From contig CAWFWX010000005.1 in NCBI GenBank assembly GCA_963819635.1, positions 248,001 through 312,000 on the forward strand: 64,000 bases of DNA, given 5' to 3'. The stretch comes from JACVRW01 sp963819635 (GTDB lineage: Bacteria > Actinomycetota > Thermoleophilia > Solirubrobacterales > Thermoleophilaceae). This document shows positions 25,019 to 34,064 of the stretch, one piece after another. Positions within the stretch are counted from its first letter, which is position 1. The number at the start of each line of letters is the position of its first letter. A program made the position numbers and the translations under genes. Below the pieces are notes generated by a model that had not been told where the DNA came from, searched no databases, and saw nothing but the letters and a program-made list of their open reading frames with translations.

Positions 25019-26062
25019 GTGACCCAGAATGGGGACGTTGCCGTGCGCTTGGACGAAGTGCGGAAGACGTACGGAGACGTCGTGGCGGTCGACCGGGTCG
25101 ACCTCGACATTCGGGAGGACGAATTCTTCACGCTGCTGGGCCCGTCCGGGTCGGGCAAGACCACCTGCCTTCGGATGATCGCGGGCTTCGAGCGGCCCGA
25201 TGAGGGAAGGGTAGAGCTGGCCGGCCGCGACGTGACCGATACGCCGCCGTACGAGCGCGACGTGAACACCGTCTTCCAGGACTACGCGCTCTTCCCGCAC
25301 ATGAGCGTGGGCGAGAACGTCGAGTACGGGCTCCGGATCTCGAAGGTCGAGAAGGAGGAGCGCCGGCGGCGTGTCGCGGAGGCGCTCGAGCTCGTCCGCC
25401 TGGGCGACTACGAGAAGCGCCGTCCCGCGCAGCTCTCAGGCGGCCAGCGCCAGCGCGTCGCGCTCGCGCGTGCGCTCGTGAACCGCCCGCGCGTGCTGCT
25501 CCTCGACGAGCCGCTCGGCGCGCTCGACCTGAAGCTGCGCCAGCAGATGCAGCAGGAGCTCCGCTCGATCCAGGGCGAGGTGGGCATCACCTTCGTGTAC
25601 GTGACGCACGACCAGGAGGAGGCGCTCACCATGAGCGACCGCATGGCCGTGTTCGCCGACGGGCGGATCGAGCAGGTCGGTCCGCCCGCGGACGTATACG
25701 AGCACCCGGCGAACGAGTTCGTGGCCGGGTTCGTGGGCGTCTCGAACATCGTCGAGCGGGACGGCGAGCGATTCACGATTCGTCCCGAGAAGGTGCGGAT
25801 CCTGGACGTCGCCGACGTGACGAACGGCCTCCGCGTCGAGGAGGGCCGCATCCGGGACGTCTCGTACGTCGGGATGGTCACCCGTTTCATCATCGAGCTG
25901 GACAAGGGCGGCGAGCTCCAGGTCGTCCGCCAGAACCTCGAGATGTCCTCGCAGGAGGCGCTCGAGCAGAGGGGTCGCCGGGTGCGCGTCGGCTGGCACG
26001 GCGAGCATGCGTACGCGATCCCGGACTCGCAGGAAGCAATCCCAGAGGAGGGACCAAGTTGA
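25019..26062 (+). CDS. potA: Spermidine/putrescine ABC transporter ATP-binding protein
   Basis: 347 residues. Walker A GPSGSGKTTCLRM, Q-loop VFQDYALFPHMSV, signature LSGGQRQRVALARAL, Walker B LLLDEPLGALD and the H-loop THDQEEAL are intact. A C-terminal TOBE-like domain (FTIRPEKVRILD...) follows at ~250-340, as in PotA. It energises the polyamine-type importer encoded just downstream. The GTG start at 25019 lies 31 bases from the divergent hydrolase start. Specificity for polyamines is inferred from the set of neighbours. Confidence 0.94.
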   Translation: MTQNGDVAVRLDEVRKTYGDVVAVDRVDLDIREDEFFTLLGPSGSGKTTCLRMIAGFERPDEGRVELAGRDVTDTPPYERDVNTVFQDYALFPHMSVGENVEYGLRISKVEKEERRRRVAEALELVRLGDYEKRRPAQLSGGQRQRVALARALVNRPRVLLLDEPLGALDLKLRQQMQQELRSIQGEVGITFVYVTHDQEEALTMSDRMAVFADGRIEQVGPPADVYEHPANEFVAGFVGVSNIVERDGERFTIRPEKVRILDVADVTNGLRVEEGRIRDVSYVGMVTRFIIELDKGGELQVVRQNLEMSSQEALEQRGRRVRVGWHGEHAYAIPDSQEAIPEEGPS

Positions 26063-27273
26063 CCCGACTGGCTAGTAGACGCTGGCTCGTCTTCGCCGTT
26101 CTTACGCTTGCCCTGGCCGCCCTGACGGCGGCCGGCTGCGGCGATGACGACGACGGCGGCGGAGGCGGTGGGAGCGCCAGCGAAAGCGACGCGCTCCAGA
26201 AGGTGGGCAAGGGCGAGGGTCAGGTGAACCTGATCGCCTGGGCCGGCTACGTAGAGGACGGTTCGACCGACCCGAACGTGGACTGGGTGTCCGACTTCGA
26301 GGAGCAGACCGGCTGCCAGGTCAACGTGAAGCTCGGCAACACCTCGGACGAGATGGTCACGCTGATGCGCACGGGCAAGTACGACGGCGTGTCGGCATCC
26401 GGGGACGCGACGCTGCGCCTGATCGCCGGCGGCGACGTCGACCCGGTCAACACGGACCTGATCCCGAGCTACAAGGACGTGTTCGAGGGTCTGAAGAACC
26501 AGCCCCACAACACCGTCGACGGTGTCAGCTACGGCGTCCCGCACGGCCGCGGCGCGAACCTCCTGATGTACAACAAGGACGTCGTGAAGCCCGCGCCCGA
26601 CTCGTGGTCCGTTGTCTGGGGCGGCGAGGAGAGCCAGCCCTACAAGGGCAAGATCACCGCGTACGACAGCCCGATCTACATCGCCGACGCGGCGGTCTAC
26701 CTGAAGGCGACCCAGCCGGATCTCGGCATCGACAACGTCTACGAGCTCGACGACAAGCAGTTCCAGGCGGCCGTCGACCTGCTGAAGCAGCAGCGCGAGG
26801 TGATCGGCGAGTACTGGTCCGACTACACGAAGGAGCAGGCGTCGTTCACGTCCGGCGACACGGTGGCGGGCACGACCTGGCAGGTGATCGCGAACCTCGT
26901 CCAGGCGGACAAGAAGTCGCCGCCGGTGGAGGCGATCCTGCCGAAGGAGGGCTCGACCGGGTGGTCCGACACCTGGATGATCTCCTCCGAGGCCAAGAAC
27001 CCGAACTGCATGTACAAGTGGATGGACCACATCATCAGCCCCCAGGCGAACGCAGCGGTGGCCGAGTGGTTCGGGGAGGCGCCGGCGAACGCGAAGTCCT
27101 GCGCGCTGACCGAGGCCAAGGATCACTGCGAGATCTTCCACGCCGACGACGAGGCCTACTTCGACAAGGTGGCCTATTGGACGACGCCGACGAAGGACTG
27201 CGGCGACGACCGCGGAGATGTCTGCATGGACTACTCCGAGTGGGTCAAGGCCTGGACGGAGATCAAGGGTTAG
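26059..27273 (+). CDS. potD: Polyamine-type ABC transporter substrate-binding lipoprotein
   Basis: 404 residues. Lipobox LTAAGC at residues ~22-27 is followed by Asp and Gly runs. The mature part has NLIAWAGYVEDG, VDWVSDFEEQTGCQVN and YGVPHGRGANLLMYNKDVV, typical of the spermidine/putrescine-binding family. It ends YSEWVKAWTEIKG. The start is TTG overlapping the potA stop, supported by a strong GGAGGGA ribosome site at 26047-26053. It is longer than E. coli PotD (~348). Ligand could be a polyamine or a related cation. Confidence 0.92.
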   Translation: MTRLASRRWLVFAVLTLALAALTAAGCGDDDDGGGGGGSASESDALQKVGKGEGQVNLIAWAGYVEDGSTDPNVDWVSDFEEQTGCQVNVKLGNTSDEMVTLMRTGKYDGVSASGDATLRLIAGGDVDPVNTDLIPSYKDVFEGLKNQPHNTVDGVSYGVPHGRGANLLMYNKDVVKPAPDSWSVVWGGEESQPYKGKITAYDSPIYIADAAVYLKATQPDLGIDNVYELDDKQFQAAVDLLKQQREVIGEYWSDYTKEQASFTSGDTVAGTTWQVIANLVQADKKSPPVEAILPKEGSTGWSDTWMISSEAKNPNCMYKWMDHIISPQANAAVAEWFGEAPANAKSCALTEAKDHCEIFHADDEAYFDKVAYWTTPTKDCGDDRGDVCMDYSEWVKAWTEIKG

Positions 27274-27277
27274 TTAG

Positions 27278-28135
27278 CTGCAAGCCATAGCCAGATATCT
27301 CTGGCGCCGGCCCCGCCTACAGCTCTCGTTGCTGCTGGCGGGGCCGGTCGGCTGGCTCCTGATCGCATACCTGGGATCGCTCGCGGTCCTGTTCATCGCG
27401 TCGCTGTGGCAGCTCGACGACTTCAGCGGCGAGATCGTGCGGGACCCGGGCTTCCAGAACTTCAAGGAGCTGATCGAGACCCCGGTCTACCGGGACATCG
27501 TGCTGCGCACGGTGCTGATCGCGGCGCTCGTGACGCTCGCCGACATCGTCCTCGCCTTCCCGATCGCCTTCTACATGGCGAAGGTGGCGTCGCCGCGCGT
27601 GCGCGCCCTGCTCGTGGTCGCGGTGCTGATGCCGCTCTGGTCGAGCTACCTCGTGAAGGTCTACACCTGGCGGATCATGCTCCAGAACGAGGGCGTCGTG
27701 AACTGGGCGCTCGACCCGTTCGGGCTGACCGGCCCCGGGTTCGGGAACGTCGCCACCTGGCTCGTGTTCACGTACCTCTGGCTGCCCTTCATGGTGCTCC
27801 CGATCTACGCCGGGCTCGAGCGGATACCGAACTCGATGCTGGACGCGTCCGGTGACCTCGGGGGGCGCCCGTTGATGACGTTCCGGCGCGTCGTGATGCC
27901 CCTTGCGCTGCCGGCCGTCGTGGCCGGCTCCATCTTCACCTTCTCGTTGACGCTCGGCGACTACATCGCGCCGACGCTCGTATCGAGCACGCAGTTCATC
28001 GGCAACGTCGTCTACAGCAACGTGGGCATCGCGAACAACCTGCCGCTCGCCGCCGCGTTCGCCACGGTGCCCGTGGCGATCATGATCGTGTACCTCCTGA
28101 TCGCGCGCCGGCTCGGCGCGTTCGAGTCGCTCTGA
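27278..28135 (+). CDS. potB: Polyamine-type ABC transporter permease, PotB-like
   Basis: About 285 residues with six membrane helices. The EAA loop MLDASGDLGGRPLMTFRRVVMPL that contacts the ATPase is near residue 190. There is no ATG or GTG between the upstream in-frame stop (27275) and the first helix. A CTG at 27278, 8 bases after AAGGG, would give the basic head QAIARYLWRRPRLQLS expected before helix 1. TTG 27329 is the first canonical start but cuts that head off. The C-terminal TGATG overlaps potC. Confidence 0.9.
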   Translation: MQAIARYLWRRPRLQLSLLLAGPVGWLLIAYLGSLAVLFIASLWQLDDFSGEIVRDPGFQNFKELIETPVYRDIVLRTVLIAALVTLADIVLAFPIAFYMAKVASPRVRALLVVAVLMPLWSSYLVKVYTWRIMLQNEGVVNWALDPFGLTGPGFGNVATWLVFTYLWLPFMVLPIYAGLERIPNSMLDASGDLGGRPLMTFRRVVMPLALPAVVAGSIFTFSLTLGDYIAPTLVSSTQFIGNVVYSNVGIANNLPLAAAFATVPVAIMIVYLLIARRLGAFESL

Positions 28136-28977
28136 TGCATATCTCGAGCGGCGTCCGGTGGGTCTTGCGAGTGGGGACGGCAATCACCCTCGCCTTCATC
28201 TACATCCCGCTGATCGTGATCGCCATCTACGCGTTCAACGAGTCCCGCTCTCAGGCATGGCCGATCGACGGCTTCACGCTCGAGTGGTTCGACAGGGCGT
28301 TCAACAACCCAGGCGTTCGCGATGCGCTCTGGACGTCACTGAAGGCGGCGACAGGTGCGACCTTGATCGCCGTGCTGCTCGGGACGCTCGCCGCGCTCGC
28401 CATCTCCCGCTACCGCTTCTTCGGCCGGGACACGGTCTCGTTCCTGATCCTCCTGCCGATCGCTCTGCCCGGCATCGTGACCGGGATGGCGCTGAACGCG
28501 ACCTTCACGCAGGTGCTCGGGGTGGACCTGTCGCTGTTCACCGTGATCGTCGGCCACGCGACCTTCTGCATCGTCGTGGTCTTCAACAACGCGGTCGCCC
28601 GGCTCAGGCGAAGCGGGACCTCGCTGGAGGAGGCGTCGATGGACCTGGGCGCCAACGGCTGGAAGACGTTCCGCTTCGTGACCTTCCCGACGCTCCGGAC
28701 CGCGCTGGTCGCCGGCGGCCTGCTCGCCTTCGCCCTGTCGTTCGACGAGATCATCGTCACGACGTTCACGATCGGGCAGGAGCAGACGCTGCCGATCTGG
28801 ATCTTCGCGAACTACGCGCGCCCGAACCAGCTGCCGATCGTGAACGTGGTCGGCCTCCTGGTCATCCTGCTCTCGATCATCCCCGTCTACCTGGCGAACC
28901 GGCTGTCGCAGGATCCGATCGGCGCCCCGGCCGGGGGCGCGCCCGCAGCGGCCGGCGCCGCGGCCGCTCGCGGCTAG
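28135..28977 (+). CDS. potC: Polyamine-type ABC transporter permease, PotC-like
   Basis: 280 residues with six hydrophobic helices. The conserved EAA loop reads SLEEASMDLGANGWKTFRFVTFP. The first helix IALYIPLIVIAIYAFNESRS-like region and the SFDEIIVTTFTIG segment are typical of PotC. It ends in an Ala/Gly/Pro tail. The ATG overlaps the potB stop (TGATG). It is the last gene of the importer operon. Confidence 0.93.
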   Translation: MHISSGVRWVLRVGTAITLAFIYIPLIVIAIYAFNESRSQAWPIDGFTLEWFDRAFNNPGVRDALWTSLKAATGATLIAVLLGTLAALAISRYRFFGRDTVSFLILLPIALPGIVTGMALNATFTQVLGVDLSLFTVIVGHATFCIVVVFNNAVARLRRSGTSLEEASMDLGANGWKTFRFVTFPTLRTALVAGGLLAFALSFDEIIVTTFTIGQEQTLPIWIFANYARPNQLPIVNVVGLLVILLSIIPVYLANRLSQDPIGAPAGGAPAAAGAAAARG

Positions 28978-28989
28978 CCGGTCTCGGGC

Positions 28990-29685
28990 CTAGGCCCAAA
29001 TGGCGCGGAGGTCGACCCGCGCAAGGTCCTCCTTCGCCACGAACCCGCTCGCGCCGTGCGTCTTGGCCAGCGCGGCGTCCGCCGCGTCGAAGCTCGACAC
29101 CAGGAGGACCGCGGGCGCTTCCGGCTCGTGGGTGAGCAGTTCGCAGAGGTCGAGACCGGAGCCGTCGGGCAGCCGGACGTCCAGCAGCACCGCGTCCGGA
29201 CTCAGCCGGTCGAACGCGACGAGGGCCGATGCGGCGCAGTCCGCCTCCCCGGCCACGCGGTAGCCGCCCAGCTCGAGAAACCGGCGCGCGGCCAGCCGGA
29301 ACGGAGCCGAGCCGTCCACGATCAGCACGCGCGGGGCGGCCGGAGCGGCGGCCGGACGGTCGGCAGCCGGGAATGGCTCGCGTCGACCGGAAAACGACAG
29401 CCAGCCCGTGAACCTGATGCCGGTGCCGCGGCGGGCGACCCACCGCATCTCTTCCTCCAGGGTCGTTGCTCGCCAGGCCTCCATCGGCCCGGTCGACACG
29501 ACGATCGCCCACTCGTAGGGGCCGAGCCGCGAGAGCTGCGCCGGGCGTACCCGCACCCCATTCGGGATCACCCGGCGCAGCAGGCCCGCAGCCTCCGCCG
29601 CCTGCCGCAGGCTCGTGGCCTCGAAAGAGAACCGCACCCCTCGCGAGCCGCTCGGCTGAGGATCAGGTGAGCCGCATTCGGTCAC
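28990..29685 (-). CDS. Single-domain response regulator with unknown N-terminal region
   Basis: About 231 residues. The C-terminal ~115 residues are a receiver domain: PRVLIVDGSAPFRLAARRFLEL, VLLDVRLPDGSGLDLCELL (phospho-acceptor Asp), LLVSSFDAAD and SGFVAKEDL (Lys). The usual acidic pair after the first strand is only one Asp (VDGS). The N-terminal ~105 residues (VRFSFEATSLRQAAEAAGLLRRVIPNGV...) match no family known to me. Output by DNA binding is absent, so it probably acts by protein contact. The GTG start at 29685 is tentative. Confidence 0.7.
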   Translation of the reverse strand: MTECGSPDPQPSGSRGVRFSFEATSLRQAAEAAGLLRRVIPNGVRVRPAQLSRLGPYEWAIVVSTGPMEAWRATTLEEEMRWVARRGTGIRFTGWLSFSGRREPFPAADRPAAAPAAPRVLIVDGSAPFRLAARRFLELGGYRVAGEADCAASALVAFDRLSPDAVLLDVRLPDGSGLDLCELLTHEPEAPAVLLVSSFDAADAALAKTHGASGFVAKEDLARVDLRAIWA

Positions 29686-29738
29686 CCCCCTCACCGTGAC
29701 ACGGCGCGTACCAGTGGTCCATACCACCGTTGCGTGAT

Positions 29739-30335
29739 CTACTGAGGCAGCGCCAGGCCCTCTCCGAGCGCCTTCGCGACCAAGTGCGCACGCGAGCGTG
29801 CGCCCACTCGCCGCATCGAGTTGCGCAGGTGCGTGCGAACGGTGTGGTGGCTGATCTGGAGCTCGTCGGCGATCTCGGAGGCCGTGCCGCCGAGCGCCAC
29901 GAGCCGCACGATCTCGCGCTGCCGGTTCGAGAGCACGTCGGGGCCTCCCTCGGACGCCCTGGCTTCCCGGATGCTGCGGCCTCGACCCGAGACGCTCAGA
30001 GCCACCACCAGGACCAGCCTGCGCCCCGTTACGAGCTCGGTCGTCGCCCCCCACTGGACGTCCATGGTGGCGCCGTCCGCGCGCAGCATCGCCGCCTCGC
30101 CGGCGAACCGTTCTCGCGCGAGCGCCGCCGCCCACTCCTCCGGCGTCATGACCGGGTCGCCGGCGACGAACTCGTACATCGGCCGGTTCACGACTTCGCC
30201 GCGGGGATAGCCCAGCAGCTGCAGGCAAGCGCCGTTCACGTCCACCACGCGCCGCGACTCGTCCGCCAGCACCATCGCGTTGCGCGAGTCCCTGAAGGCC
30301 GCCTGGAAGAGAGTCCATGATCCTTCGCGGGCCAT
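29739..30335 (-). CDS. PAS domain-LuxR HTH transcriptional regulator
   Basis: 198 residues. A PAS sensor (FQAAFRDSRNAMVLADESRRVVDVNGACLQLLGY) covers ~10-115. The C-terminal LuxR-type helix-turn-helix reads LSNRQREIVRLVALGGTASEIADELQISHHTVRTHL. It starts in a TAATG overlap with the MaoC-like gene. The PAS ligand is unknown. With the neighbouring receiver protein it could form a small signalling set, but no histidine kinase is encoded here. Confidence 0.85.
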   Translation of the reverse strand: MAREGSWTLFQAAFRDSRNAMVLADESRRVVDVNGACLQLLGYPRGEVVNRPMYEFVAGDPVMTPEEWAAALARERFAGEAAMLRADGATMDVQWGATTELVTGRRLVLVVALSVSGRGRSIREARASEGGPDVLSNRQREIVRLVALGGTASEIADELQISHHTVRTHLRNSMRRVGARSRAHLVAKALGEGLALPQ

Positions 30336-30739
30336 TAGACGGGTTCGGTCCAGACGAGGGCCGTGCCGTCGAGCACCACCGTGTCTTCCTGGTTGGTGAT
30401 CGTCGTACGGAGCTTCGTGAGCGGCTTGTCCTCGCGCGTCTCGAGCACCTCGACCTCGGCCGTGAGCTCATCGCCGGGCCGGACCGGCGCCTTGAAGCTC
30501 CAGTCCACGTGAAGGAAGACGCTGCCCGGTCCCGGCAGGTCCTCCGCCACCACGGCGTTCAGCAGGCCGCTGGTCACGCCGCCCTGGACGATGATGCCGC
30601 CGAACCGCGAGCCGGCGGCGGCCTCCGCGTCGTAGTGCAGCGGGTTCCGGTCGCCGGTCAACTCGGTGAAGAGCTCGATGTCGCGCTCGCGGACCGTCCG
30701 GGTCCTGGCCGCCTTCTGGCCGACCTCTGCCACACGCAC
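30335..30739 (-). CDS. MaoC-like (R)-hydratase domain protein
   Basis: 134 residues of the hot-dog fold. The hydratase-2 motif FTELTGDRNPLHYD holds the catalytic Asp and His at ~26-36. FGGIIVQGGVTSGLLNAVVAEDLPG and WSFKAPVRPGDELTAEVEVLE follow in the usual order. It should hydrate or dehydrate an acyl-CoA/ACP. The start is GTG. Co-translated with the PAS-LuxR gene. Confidence 0.88.
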   Translation of the reverse strand: MRVAEVGQKAARTRTVRERDIELFTELTGDRNPLHYDAEAAAGSRFGGIIVQGGVTSGLLNAVVAEDLPGPGSVFLHVDWSFKAPVRPGDELTAEVEVLETREDKPLTKLRTTITNQEDTVVLDGTALVWTEPV

Positions 30740-30759
30740 ACCCTATGTCGGGGCGCCGC

Positions 30760-31257
30760 TCAGCAGCTGACGCGCGGGTTGTACTGGGCGAAGGTGCCGC
30801 GGGGGTTCTGGCGGACGGTCCAGACGTGCAGGTCGAAGTGGGACGGCGCGGTCCCGTTATGGGTCATGGGGCCCTGGAAGCGGCGGCCCAGGATCCGCGG
30901 GGCGCGCTGGCCGGTGTCGAGCTGCATCCACTCGACTGCCACGAGCTTCATGCTGCCGTCCGCCTGCGGCTCGTAGAGGAGGAGTTCGGGCTTCTTCAGA
31001 TCGAGCTTCGGGTCGCCCAGAAGGGCGGCATTGAGGTAGTGCACGCCCATGGCGCCGGTCGGTCCCGTCACGCACTCGCCGCCCGGGACGTAGCCGGCGG
31101 CCTCGGCCTTGGCGACATCCTTGAAGCGCGCCGTGGCCCGCTTGACCTGCTTGAGCTGGCTTTCCGTCTTGGCGCTGTCGGCGCCGGCGGCGGCCGCCGC
31201 GACGGCGAGCAGGGACAGGCAGGCGATGAGGGCGGCGATTCGCTGTCGAGTGATCAT
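30760..31257 (-). CDS. Secreted conserved hypothetical protein
   Basis: 165 residues. A signal peptide (MITRQRIAALIACLSLLAVAAAAAGA) precedes a helical start (QLKQVKRATARFKDVAKAEAAGYV). Then come a histidine/aromatic core (GAMGVHYLNAALL, PELLLYEPQADGSMKLVAVEWM, HFDLHVWTVRQNPRG) and the C-terminal YNPRVSC. The pattern is that of a widespread actinobacterial secreted family of unknown function. The start 31257 is chosen for the signal sequence. Confidence 0.7.
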   Translation of the reverse strand: MITRQRIAALIACLSLLAVAAAAAGADSAKTESQLKQVKRATARFKDVAKAEAAGYVPGGECVTGPTGAMGVHYLNAALLGDPKLDLKKPELLLYEPQADGSMKLVAVEWMQLDTGQRAPRILGRRFQGPMTHNGTAPSHFDLHVWTVRQNPRGTFAQYNPRVSC

Positions 31258-31341
31258 GGCGGCGACGATCTCATCGCAGGCCGATACGCGCATCGGGGGT
31301 GTCCCCGATCCGCGCCCGGATTTCGGCGAGCACGGCTGCAT

Positions 31342-31440
31342 TGAGGAGCTGGGCTCCAGCGGAGCTGTCCTGCCTAGAGGCCCCATATGGGCCACAAAGC
31401 AGGACGGCCCGCCCAGATCACCCCTTTCACCGCTGTCGTT
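31342..31440. ncRNA. Structured repeat, copy B
   Basis: It has the same layout as 9914-10005: TGAGGA near one end, the stem GCTGTCCTGC/GCAGGACGGC (31364-31373 and 31399-31408, one G-U pair), TAGAGGCCC-cATAt-GGGC inside, and GCTGTCGTT at the other end. Core identity to copy A is 33 of 43, and the changes keep pairing. A small extra hairpin GCTGG/CCAGC lies in the left part. It sits between a minus-strand secreted-protein gene and the clpB promoter. Confidence 0.6.
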
Positions 31441-31455
31441 TCCGCCCGAACCTGC

Positions 31456-31475
31456 TATAACAACACTTAGATTTT
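31456..31475 (+). promoter_or_regulatory. clpB promoter with the CTTAGATTTT block
   Basis: TATAAC (31456-31461) is a good -10. CTTAGATTTT (31466-31475) ends at the base before the ATG of clpB. Transcription starting about 7 bases after the -10 would give a leader of under 10 bases, so the mRNA may be leaderless. The block is at the same distance from the -10 as in the dnaK promoter. Confidence 0.55.
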
Positions 31476-34025
<2,550 letters not shown>

Positions 34026-34064
34026 GCGATAGCCGGAACCGGGAACCCGGCGTAGTGTTATTGG

